From positions 1 through 32,651 of the forward strand of contig JALFLM010000192.1 of NCBI GenBank assembly GCA_022774705.1: a stretch of 32,651 nucleotides of DNA, given 5' to 3'. The stretch comes from Lachnospiraceae bacterium (GTDB lineage: Bacteria; Bacillota; Clostridia; Lachnospirales; Lachnospiraceae). Positions 24,026-31,779 of the stretch are shown piece after piece; within the stretch, counting starts at the first letter, position 1, and each line of letters opens with the position of its first letter. The position numbers and the translations under genes are program-made. Under the pieces are notes generated by a model. It was not told the DNA's origin and made no database searches. It saw nothing but the letters and a program-made list of their open reading frames with translations.

Positions 24026-24063
24026 GTAAGAATCTTGTTTCAGATTGCCGAAAATAGTAGACG

Positions 24064-24084
24064 AAAAAGAATTTCAGCAATTCT
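24064..24084 (-). terminator. Short terminator after the YhaN-type gene
   Basis: On the minus strand AGAATT-GCTGA-AATTCT is followed by TTTT. The stem is only six base pairs, so efficiency may be low. Confidence 0.5.
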
Positions 24085-24107
24085 GATCTGCAAGTCAGGG
24101 CAGCAAA

Positions 24108-27053
24108 CTAAACATTGCGTGAAGAATGGCAGGTAAAATATAAAATCTGCCATTTACCGGCTATATCATGCAGGATGTCTGTAAGGCAGTGAAGGCTTTG
24201 CTCATCAAGATTGACAAAAGGGTCATCCAGCACAAGGAATGGTGCTTCGTTCGGAAATAAATCTTCGACTATGGACAGGCGGAAACAGAGATCAATTAAA
24301 TCACGGGTCCCCTGGCTGTACCAGTTTGTCTCACGCAGAATGCCGCCGTCAGAAATAATCACATGAAAATCTGAATTAATACTGGTATTCTGCAGCAGAT
24401 CTTTCCGGAGAATATCCGCATAATGCCGGAAATTTTTTTCGATGCTTCTCAGGTAGCTATCTGCAAAATCCTGTCGTGCTTTCGTCAGATACTTTCGGGT
24501 CAGAGAAAGTACACGATATCGTTCCTGATATTCAGAAATCTGTTGATTCAGATTTGAAATTTTTTCCTTAAGTTCAGGGCACTCTGAGGCGAGTTCCTGT
24601 TTCTGCTGAATGTGGGTCTGGCAGATACTAATCTGCCGAATACATTCGTCGTGTTGCCTGCGTAAAAGAGACTCTCTGGTTTGAAGCTCCGAAAGTGCAG
24701 GGAGATTTTCGGTAAAAACGGAAGGCTGTTCATCTTCTGTAATCCGTTTTTTCTGATGTTTAAAATCAGGATGCTCTTCCAGAAAAGTGTTCAGATTCTG
24801 AGAAGCTGAATGTCTTTCTGCCAATAATTTTTTATAAGAATCTACCATTGATTTCAGATTATGAAGTTTCAATTCAAGGGAGGTTATTGTATCTTTTTCC
24901 GTAACCGGGAAGTAAGGATGAAGATAATCAACAACACCTTTTTTTATATCAGCTATACTTTGTTTAAGCTGTTTCTGTTGCTGAAATCGTATAGTATATT
25001 CTATGTATTTTTTTTTCAGCTGATTGTAGAATAGCAGTTGCTTTCTGTGATTCTCATCGCGCTGCAGCTGATTCAGGCGCTGGTTTTCTGCCTGACTGCT
25101 CAGTTCTGCCAGATGAGCGGGATATTCAGTAATAAGTTGAGAAATATCATCCCCGGGCAGTTTCAGCAGCGCAGAGATATCCAGAAGCTGACGAAGACAG
25201 GTGTTTACCGCATCGGAAGTATCAGAAGCTCTTTCTTTTGCTGAATCAAGCTTTTCACAAAGGTCTGCAGCCTGCTTTTCCAACCGGGTACAGTTGTCGC
25301 AACGTAACTGAAGTTCTGTTTTCAGCCGAATGCATTGATTATGGATTGCATTCTCCTCGATATTTGAACAATCTGGCTGCATTACTCCGGAAACTGACCG
25401 GGAGTCGGAATGATCATCGGTTCTGTACCTTCGAAAAACCAATGCAATTAACAGTAAGCCAACTAGCAGAAAGACACAGCCGATGGCAGGTGCTATGAAA
25501 TATCCTGCTGAAACACTGATAAGTATGAGAAGCAGCAGAAAAACACCGGATAAACGGAAGCCGGCATGTCTGTAAAACGAATCAGCTGCCGGTTTTTGTG
25601 AATCGCGTGCCCCCGGATTCTGAGAATTCTGTTCATAAGAATCATGTTCCTGAGATTTCTGAGCCCCTTGAGACTGCTGCTGTTGAAGCTGCAGTTGCCG
25701 GAGGTTATGGCGGCAATCGGAAATACTCTGGTATTCAGCATTCAAAGAAGCGTTCAGACGCTTCAGTTCTTCTGACAGAAAGGCTGCTTTCTGGTTACGG
25801 TCTTTCTGCTCGGAAAGAAGAGAACAGTACTGTTCGTAAAACTGCTTTGCCTGCAGCAGCAATGCGGCATCAGGTAAGGCAGTCCCGGAAGAACCTTCGC
25901 TTTCTGTAATTGAAAGATGCTCTTCCTGTGTAAATAAAACGGAAGCCTGTACATGATATTCCGGTGAACTTTTTAAAAGCTGCTGTTGACTGAAAGTAAA
26001 AACCTTTTCGGGGGCGGCAAAGTCTCCGGATTCTTCATCCTTTGCATCAGAATCAGCCGCGTTCGGTGTGGAAGCAGAGAGAAGAAACAGGTTCTGCAGA
26101 ACTTTAAATTCGGAGACCTGAAGCTGGTCAGGGGCTTCACGCTGCATCTGTTCCTGCAGCTGAGATATCTGTAAACAGGATTGAAGACAGGATTCAAGAT
26201 CTGCTTCTTCGGGAAAATGGTCATGAAAGAAATCTTCCAGATGTTCTAGTTCAGATTCTTTTTGTTCAAGCTGCCTTATCAGAAGATCATAGCGGGCCTG
26301 TGCTTCCAGCCCGGTGCGCAGAACAATCTGATTTTGCGTATGGTGCAGCTGCTCCTGAAGCTGAAGTTCCTGCTCCTTCAGATAATTCAGCTCGGAATGC
26401 AGCCGGCTGACTTCAAGTCCGGCTTCCGAGGCTTTCAGAAGCCGGGCAGAAAAGGCATCGGCTTCCTGCTGTAATAGAGCAATTTCTCCACGGTTACCTG
26501 TTTTGACATAAAAACGCATGGCTTTGTCAAGTGCATCAACAGCCTGCTCATATCGGTCAATATCATCTGCTGACCGGGCTATTCCGGTCAGTCGGGCTGC
26601 CAGAGTATCATTATATTCCGGAGCAGGTTTTCCCTGAAGAATGCAGGTGCTTTTTAAATAGCCGTTTTTGTCAGTTCCAAATAATTCAAAACCGAGCTGA
26701 GAAGTATAGTCATGGCTTGGAAGCATGGTTTTCAGATCATATAGTATAAAACAATCCTCTTTTTCACGGCGTCCGAAAAAACGCTCTGCACGGTATTGTC
26801 TTCCGGACACTTCAAATTCTACAGAGCCCCCAAATGAATCTCCATGCCATGGAAAGTAATGCTTTCGTTCATTATCCTGAATACTGCGCCTGTTCGTTGA
26901 ATCAAGACCATAAAACATGGCACAGAGAAAAGATACAAAAGTGCTTTTTCCCCATCCGTTGGGGCGGTTGAACAGATTGACACCGTCCTTAAACTCGCAT
27001 GAAAAATCGTGCAGGCATCCATAATTAACAATATTACAGCGAAGCAGTTTCAT
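24108..27053 (-). CDS. SbcC/Rad50-like ATPase with membrane hairpin (YhaN/SbcF type)
   Basis: 981 residues, close to the length of Bacillus YhaN. The split ABC ATPase has Walker A NRPNGWGKST at the N terminus (K36), and at the C terminus the Walker B/D-loop FLVLDDPFVNLDEQ (about 940). Long Gln/Leu/Glu-rich coiled coils lie between. At the turn, where Rad50/SbcC carries a CxxC zinc hook, there is instead a double hydrophobic hairpin (about residues 500-540; FLLLLILISVSAGYF and FLLVGLLLIALVF), flanked by a Ser/Gln-rich loop. It should pair with the upstream nuclease and sit on the membrane. The ATG overlaps the yhaO-type stop (TGATG), so translation is coupled. Confidence 0.92.
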   Translation of the reverse strand: MKLLRCNIVNYGCLHDFSCEFKDGVNLFNRPNGWGKSTFVSFLCAMFYGLDSTNRRSIQDNERKHYFPWHGDSFGGSVEFEVSGRQYRAERFFGRREKEDCFILYDLKTMLPSHDYTSQLGFELFGTDKNGYLKSTCILQGKPAPEYNDTLAARLTGIARSADDIDRYEQAVDALDKAMRFYVKTGNRGEIALLQQEADAFSARLLKASEAGLEVSRLHSELNYLKEQELQLQEQLHHTQNQIVLRTGLEAQARYDLLIRQLEQKESELEHLEDFFHDHFPEEADLESCLQSCLQISQLQEQMQREAPDQLQVSEFKVLQNLFLLSASTPNAADSDAKDEESGDFAAPEKVFTFSQQQLLKSSPEYHVQASVLFTQEEHLSITESEGSSGTALPDAALLLQAKQFYEQYCSLLSEQKDRNQKAAFLSEELKRLNASLNAEYQSISDCRHNLRQLQLQQQQSQGAQKSQEHDSYEQNSQNPGARDSQKPAADSFYRHAGFRLSGVFLLLLILISVSAGYFIAPAIGCVFLLVGLLLIALVFRRYRTDDHSDSRSVSGVMQPDCSNIEENAIHNQCIRLKTELQLRCDNCTRLEKQAADLCEKLDSAKERASDTSDAVNTCLRQLLDISALLKLPGDDISQLITEYPAHLAELSSQAENQRLNQLQRDENHRKQLLFYNQLKKKYIEYTIRFQQQKQLKQSIADIKKGVVDYLHPYFPVTEKDTITSLELKLHNLKSMVDSYKKLLAERHSASQNLNTFLEEHPDFKHQKKRITEDEQPSVFTENLPALSELQTRESLLRRQHDECIRQISICQTHIQQKQELASECPELKEKISNLNQQISEYQERYRVLSLTRKYLTKARQDFADSYLRSIEKNFRHYADILRKDLLQNTSINSDFHVIISDGGILRETNWYSQGTRDLIDLCFRLSIVEDLFPNEAPFLVLDDPFVNLDEQSLHCLTDILHDIAGKWQILYFTCHSSRNV

Positions 27054-28261
27054 CAGCCAAGTAAAACCTCCTCTCCGGAAAGTGCATGAATCCCTTCCAG
27101 GATAATTTTTTCTTTATCTTCTTCCGACAAATCGGGTGCGGACAGAACCAGGCGGATGAACTCACCTTTCAGAGAGCTGTCATAACGGTAATCTTCATAA
27201 TGAATAACCGGCCGCGTATGGTCTTCAATGCGCAGAAAATAAAAATCTTCCGAATATCTCTGCTGGAGCCAGTCCGGATGGGGATTCAGATCTGGTGAAA
27301 TCTTTCCGTTCAGTTTCACTCTGACCAGATGAATCGAAGCAATTGATGAAAGTACTGCATCAGCCTTCTGCTCAATAAAACGGTAGCTGTCTGCTCCTGT
27401 GATATCAATTCCCATATCATAGAAATATCGGGAGGCAAACGGAATAAACTGAAAGTCAAGTCGGGAAAGACCGCCGTGCTCATCCGAAACAATGTCCAGT
27501 AAAACGAATCCTTTTTCGCCGCACTCGTCGAAACCGCGTCCTTCCAGACAGCCGCTGTAGCAGTATACTCCTCTGCTGTCAATACGTCCGGAATGGTACT
27601 GATGAATATGTCCTGCTGCAGCATAGTCAATATTATGACCGGACATCTCTTTTAGAGAATAATGAAAAAAGTTATCAGAACCGTGGTCTGTTCCGTAAGT
27701 ATCGATCTGTCCATGGAGCATGACCACATTGATCTGTGAAGGCGGCAGAACAGGCAGTTCGGAAATATCACCTGTCAATCCGGTAATTCTGATAGAACCG
27801 TAGGTTTTACCCGGAACAGTATGCTCAGATACGGAGTTGTCCTCTGCCATAAAAACTGAAGACGGGATGTCTTCGGAATCATCGGAATGAAAGAGGGCGG
27901 CAGCTTGGCAGGAACGGAGGAACCAGAAATTGTCCGGCAGGTCCATGCTGATAAAAAGCCGGGAGATGCAGCCGCTGTCATGGTTTCCAGGAAGATAGAG
28001 AAAATCAATCTGCGGATGTTCATGAATACAGTGAAGGAGTTCAGATATCGTGGAGAGAGAAACCTGTTCTGTATCAAATAAATCTCCGGAAATAAGAATA
28101 CCTCGGACCTGATGGCTGGCGGCATAGGCAGCCATGTGCGAAAAAGTCTGAAGCAGTTCCTGTCTCCGTCTTTGCGCCTGCAGGGGAGACAGGTGAGATT
28201 CCATGCAGGAATCGAGGTGGAGATCCGCACAATGAATAAAACGGGTATGCGTCATGTCCAT
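27053..28261 (-). CDS. SbcD/Mre11-like metallophosphoesterase (YhaO/SbcE type)
   Basis: 402 residues. The metal-site motifs are all present: CADLHLD (D13, H15), SGDLFD (D60), GNHD (N93, H94), LHGQ and GHIHQ. The family acts as DNA exo/endonuclease with its SbcC-type partner, as in Mre11-Rad50; in Bacillus the YhaO/YhaN pair is called SbcEF. GGAGG lies five bases before ATG 28261. A consensus promoter (28342-28370) drives the two-gene operon with the ATPase. Confidence 0.92.
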   Translation of the reverse strand: MDMTHTRFIHCADLHLDSCMESHLSPLQAQRRRQELLQTFSHMAAYAASHQVRGILISGDLFDTEQVSLSTISELLHCIHEHPQIDFLYLPGNHDSGCISRLFISMDLPDNFWFLRSCQAAALFHSDDSEDIPSSVFMAEDNSVSEHTVPGKTYGSIRITGLTGDISELPVLPPSQINVVMLHGQIDTYGTDHGSDNFFHYSLKEMSGHNIDYAAAGHIHQYHSGRIDSRGVYCYSGCLEGRGFDECGEKGFVLLDIVSDEHGGLSRLDFQFIPFASRYFYDMGIDITGADSYRFIEQKADAVLSSIASIHLVRVKLNGKISPDLNPHPDWLQQRYSEDFYFLRIEDHTRPVIHYEDYRYDSSLKGEFIRLVLSAPDLSEEDKEKIILEGIHALSGEEVLLG

Positions 28262-28341
28262 GAAAACCTCCTTCCTTCTTTGTATGAAGTATGAAACGCC
28301 TGCAGGGGATGGGAAATCCTGCTCCTGCGGGGAACATATTC

Positions 28342-28370
28342 AGTGTAACACATGAAATAAGATGTGTCAA
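28342..28370 (-). promoter_or_regulatory. Promoter of the YhaO/YhaN-type operon
   Basis: On the minus strand TTGACA (28365-28370), 17 bases, TACACT (28342-28347). Confidence 0.75.
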
Positions 28371-28402
28371 TATAAAAATAAAACATATGTTCTAAAAAAC
28401 AC

Positions 28403-28431
28403 TTGCAATATTTTCTGTTATGTGTTATACT
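28403..28431 (+). promoter_or_regulatory. Promoter of the YejK-type gene
   Basis: TTGCAA (28403-28408), 17 bases, TATACT (28426-28431), divergent from the YhaO/YhaN promoter. Confidence 0.75.
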
Positions 28432-28500
28432 GCAAACTACTTAGATTATTTAAGTGCGCAGGAGTTGTGCTGTACGGAGGAGAACAGGAGGGAAGCAGGC

Positions 28501-28524
28501 ATGAAAAGATGTTTATGCCCATGA
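28501..28524 (+). CDS. Putative 7-residue leader peptide
   Basis: ATG at 28501 has the best RBS of the region (AGGAGGG at 28486-28492, 8 bases before) but reads MKRCLCP and stops at 28522-28524. Its stop overlaps an ATG at 28521 (ATGA). That ATG reads MKR and stops at 28530-28532, which again overlaps ATG 28529 of the YejK-type gene. Ribosomes could pass down the chain by termination-reinitiation. It may equally be an accident of the duplicated ATGAAAAGATG (28501-28511 and 28521-28531). Confidence 0.4.
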   Translation: MKRCLCP

Positions 28525-28528
28525 AAAG

Positions 28529-29557
28529 ATGAAGACAGATCTTATTATTAAAAAATGTTTTTTATGTAATCTGGATCCGCGTCAGTCTTTTGTCGGATAT
28601 AATGAGTTCATACCCGGAAGTGATGATGAAATTTCCAGATATATTACGAAGCTGATTTTGCATAATAAAAGCAGCATGCAGGCCAAGCCGGCAGTTTATA
28701 AGGAAGATTCCTATCTGATGCAGATTCTTCCGGAACAGGAAGACAGTTTTGAATCTTTTGTCAATATCATATCAGATGAGTTGTTTTCACTTATGAAGGA
28801 AAATTCGTCGCTGCTTCCGGGATGCGGTGTGTTTGTATGGGTTCTGATGGAGGAACAGAATGTGATTGCATTTTTTAAGCTGGATTATCAGTCAAGGCTT
28901 ATGAATGCGGTTGAAGCAGATGGAAGAATCGCATGGAAGCTGAACCAGAGTCTGCTTCCGGGATCTTCTCAGAAAGGATATGAATTTTTCATTATAAACC
29001 TGGATATGCAGAGGGTTCTGGTTTCTGACCGGGTTCATTATGTAAATCATGATGAGCCGGTGAATTTTATGGCGGAGTATATTCTGAAGGTGAATCTTAA
29101 TCATTCTGAGAAAGAGATGCTGGATATGATTGACGATGTCATGCTGGATACGATTTCCCAGTGCTACAGAGATGATGTGCAGCAGAAAGTTTTTGCTTAT
29201 CGGAATGCAATGGCTGAAAAGGTAGAGGAAGACGGCCGGATTCATATGGGAGAGGTTGCGGAGGAGATTTTCGCGGATAATGAAACGGCTGTGGATGTCT
29301 GTAAGGAAAAACTTGAGCAGAACCGGATTCCCAGGATTCCTGTTATGGTAGGAAGAAAGACCGAGCAGAAACTGAAAAGAAAACATAAAATTGTAACTTC
29401 ATCCGGCATCGAGATTCTGGTTCCGCCGGATTTACTGGAGAATGATCGCTTTTTCATGTATTCAAAAGATTCTTTCGGGAATACTGTTATTACGATAAAA
29501 GACAACAACGACATGCAGGAAGGAGCAGAAAGCACGTCGGAATATGAAGAATCATGA
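28529..29557 (+). CDS. Nucleoid-associated protein, YejK/NdpA-like
   Basis: 342 residues, cytoplasmic. The overall pattern matches the 37-kDa nucleoid-associated family (Pfam NA37): IIKKCFLCNLDPRQS at the start, an EDSFESFVNIISDELFSLM helix, a central GCGVFVWVLM strand, and the C-terminal SSGIEILVPPDLLENDRFF strand pair. The family associates with the nucleoid in Escherichia coli; its exact role is not settled. The main ATG at 28529 has only a weak RBS of its own and overlaps a mini-ORF stop. It is divergent from the YhaO/YhaN operon. Confidence 0.85.
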   Translation: MKTDLIIKKCFLCNLDPRQSFVGYNEFIPGSDDEISRYITKLILHNKSSMQAKPAVYKEDSYLMQILPEQEDSFESFVNIISDELFSLMKENSSLLPGCGVFVWVLMEEQNVIAFFKLDYQSRLMNAVEADGRIAWKLNQSLLPGSSQKGYEFFIINLDMQRVLVSDRVHYVNHDEPVNFMAEYILKVNLNHSEKEMLDMIDDVMLDTISQCYRDDVQQKVFAYRNAMAEKVEEDGRIHMGEVAEEIFADNETAVDVCKEKLEQNRIPRIPVMVGRKTEQKLKRKHKIVTSSGIEILVPPDLLENDRFFMYSKDSFGNTVITIKDNNDMQEGAESTSEYEES

Positions 29558-29633
29558 CGGGAATTTCTACAATCACATAATCCGGAATTTTATAAATAAA
29601 GTGAAAAATTAGGAAATTTTGGAAAAAAAGTGA

Positions 29634-29662
29634 TTGCTAACTGCTGGTTCCTATGGTAACAT
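29634..29662 (+). promoter_or_regulatory. Promoter of the BlaI-type gene
   Basis: TTGCTA (29634-29639), 17 bases, TAACAT (29657-29662). The -10 lies inside the palindrome at 29656-29678. Confidence 0.6.
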
Positions 29663-29678
29663 AAAATTGTTGTATTAC
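29656..29678. promoter_or_regulatory. Candidate BlaI-type operator
   Basis: GTAACATAAAA and TGTTGTATTAC form an imperfect palindrome, GTAAyAyAA around the centre with TT(G/A)T(A/G)TTAC on the other side. It covers the -10 and start site of the BlaI-type gene, as expected for autorepression. Confidence 0.55.
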
Positions 29679-29712
29679 TGTTGTGGATAGAAATTCCAGG
29701 GGAGACTGTATT

Positions 29713-30087
29713 ATGAATTTCACAGGTATATCGGATTGCGAACTCCTTGTAATGAAATGTTTATGGACTGCAGAGCAGCCCATATCAGTTCATGTACTGA
29801 TTACAGAATTGGATAAACAATATGGTAAGAAGTATAAAGAGACAACTGTATATACTTTTCTCTCCAATCTGAGAAAAAAGATGTATGTTGACTCATATAA
29901 AAAAGGTGCTTCTTATTTTTATCCGCTGGTCAGTGAGGATGATTACGTGAAACAATATGCTCAGATAATGCGTTCATTCTGGGGCGACAGGGCACTTAGT
30001 GTATTGATTGATTCCATGATTTTTCCGGAAGGAAGCAGTCCGGAAGGAAAGGCGCAGATTGAGCGATTGTTAGAACACGGTAATTAA
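29713..30087 (+). CDS. BlaI/MecI/CopY-family repressor
   Basis: 124 residues from ATG 29713, which has AGGGGAG upstream; the in-frame GTG at 29683 lies within the control region. The winged-helix block ISDCELLVMKCLWTAEQPISVHVLITEL and the recognition helix region KYKETTVYTFLSNLRKK match the family. A C-terminal dimer part follows. BlaI-type repressors usually respond to a membrane peptidase (BlaR1/MecR1) or metal. No BlaR-type gene is seen here, so the inducer is unknown. It likely controls itself and perhaps distant genes. Confidence 0.93.
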   Translation: MNFTGISDCELLVMKCLWTAEQPISVHVLITELDKQYGKKYKETTVYTFLSNLRKKMYVDSYKKGASYFYPLVSEDDYVKQYAQIMRSFWGDRALSVLIDSMIFPEGSSPEGKAQIERLLEHGN

Positions 30088-30092
30088 TGAGG

Positions 30093-30136
30093 AATCTCTG
30101 TCAGATATCGTTATCATATCTGGCGGAGATTTTTTT
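30093..30136 (+). terminator. Rho-independent terminator
   Basis: AATCTCTGTCAGATAT (30093-30108) pairs with ATATCTGGCGGAGATT (30116-30131) with G-U pairs, then a T-run. Confidence 0.92.
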
Positions 30137-30208
30137 ATATACCAGGAAATGTCATTGCTGTTATATGAAATTCATCTGCAAAAACAATGTTCTCAGGATT
30201 GATTTTCG

Positions 30209-30236
30209 TTGACAGATATTGGTTCTGTGCTACAAT
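30209..30236 (+). promoter_or_regulatory. Promoter of the large membrane-protein gene
   Basis: TTGACA (30209-30214), 16 bases, TACAAT (30231-30236), about 80 bases before the gene. Confidence 0.7.
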
Positions 30237-30313
30237 TAATTTGTTATGATTGAACGATAGAAGTATTCTTTCTGCTGGGATAATACTGCCGGGGAGAGTG
30301 CAGCGGAGGTTAT

Positions 30314-31702
30314 ATGGAAAAGATAATTTCGGGAATATATGAAATTCTGGCGAATATTTTTGTTTTGATGGTGAAAATTCCCGGTGGAACCATCTCGGAA
30401 GAACCGGGTGTATTGTTTTTTATGACGTTTTTATTGGCCGTCAGTTCGATTATTATACTGTTTCTGGCTGTTCGTGCCAATTGTGACAAGTATGACTTTT
30501 ATGTAAAACTGGCTGTTGGAGGTATTCTGATATTCGTTATTGCGCATTGCGCGGTATTGGAGATTTCAGGGCTGGATATATTGAAGACAGTGCCTTTGTA
30601 TGGTTCAGTAGCAGCAGGGATGCTCCTGGCAGGTGCAATTGCATTTGCTGTAATTAATTTTATGCTTGATCCCAAGAAAGGAAAAGTTACCATCTTCGTA
30701 TGGTTGAGTGAGATGCTGTTTGCCTGCAGTGTAATCCGGCTATGGGGGTATGTGAAAGGAACAGACGGGATTCCTCAATATGGGAAGATCATGCTGGCAG
30801 AGAGGATTAAGGAGCGGCTGCCTTCACTGTTTAACAGATTGGGACTAGGTTCCCTGACCGGCATTTGCGAGTATGCTCTGCTGATTGCAATGATGTTTAT
30901 CATTACATATTATCTGTTCCGTACGAGAAAATTTCTGGAGAAAGAATGGCTGGGCTGTGTAGTCAGCCAGATTCTGTCCGGATTTGCTTATCTGCTCTAT
31001 GAGTCACATGATGGAATTGCATGGCGGATGGATCAGGCTTTTATTGTATTTCTGATGTTCTGTACAGGAGAGATGCTGTACCTGTTTCTTTTTATGTATG
31101 AGATAAAATGTAAGGACCAGAAACGGTGTATAGGAGCGTTTTTTGCCGGAGTTTCGGGTGCTTTATGGCATTGTGTTGCTGTTATTGCAGTAGATATGAC
31201 ACGGCGTGGTGCCATGAGTAAATCTTTGACCAGACTTTCGGAGATGATGACGTGGATTTATAAGGTAATGCCTGTTGGTGTTCATACAGATTTTGGAAAG
31301 GGAAATTCGTTTATAGCACTGTTTGGCGCTCTGATCGCTATTGTTCTGTCAGCGATTGTTTTGGTTGTACTATTTATTGCCCTGGCACGGGGGCTGGACT
31401 ATGAAGGAGAGGGTGCCGGTATGGGTGTAGTTTGGTTCAGAAACTGTTCTATGGTTATGATGATTCCGGTTGTTATCTGCTGGATTTGTTATATGTATGG
31501 TAATATTTTCGGCAACAGTTATAAATGGATCAGTCTGATGCTTCAATCGCTGGTGAGTATCGGTTCGGCTTTGTGTATTTCCAATATTACACCGGCTTTT
31601 AAAAAGGGTTTTCTTGGACAGCTGAAGCTGATTGCTGTTTCGCTTGCAGGATCTCTGGCATCTGTTTGTATTCTGGTTCCGATAATTCTGGCATTGATCT
31701 GA
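30314..31702 (+). CDS. Polytopic membrane protein of unknown function
   Basis: 462 residues with roughly ten hydrophobic segments spread over the whole length and only short loops. Examples are FFMTFLLAVSSIIILFLAV (about 35-53), FIALFGALIAIVLSAIVLVVLFIAL (about 333-357) and SLAGSLASVCILVPIILAL at the C terminus. I see no transporter or peptidase signature (no HExxH, no P-loop). It has its own promoter; GGAGG is not present but AGCGGAGG lies just before the ATG region. The gene is upstream of the apgM-type gene without a visible terminator between them. Confidence 0.75.
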   Translation: MEKIISGIYEILANIFVLMVKIPGGTISEEPGVLFFMTFLLAVSSIIILFLAVRANCDKYDFYVKLAVGGILIFVIAHCAVLEISGLDILKTVPLYGSVAAGMLLAGAIAFAVINFMLDPKKGKVTIFVWLSEMLFACSVIRLWGYVKGTDGIPQYGKIMLAERIKERLPSLFNRLGLGSLTGICEYALLIAMMFIITYYLFRTRKFLEKEWLGCVVSQILSGFAYLLYESHDGIAWRMDQAFIVFLMFCTGEMLYLFLFMYEIKCKDQKRCIGAFFAGVSGALWHCVAVIAVDMTRRGAMSKSLTRLSEMMTWIYKVMPVGVHTDFGKGNSFIALFGALIAIVLSAIVLVVLFIALARGLDYEGEGAGMGVVWFRNCSMVMMIPVVICWICYMYGNIFGNSYKWISLMLQSLVSIGSALCISNITPAFKKGFLGQLKLIAVSLAGSLASVCILVPIILALI

Positions 31703-31779
31703 TGTAAGTCAGATGCGTACCACATAGCGGTGCGTTCAAATATATAAGCTGCGTGGCAGCAGATAGTGAGGAAGAAAAT

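Noticed and set aside
24500-26750. Several plus-strand open frames within the YhaN-type gene
   Set aside because: They are antisense shadows of coiled-coil coding sequence, without RBS or recognisable protein features.
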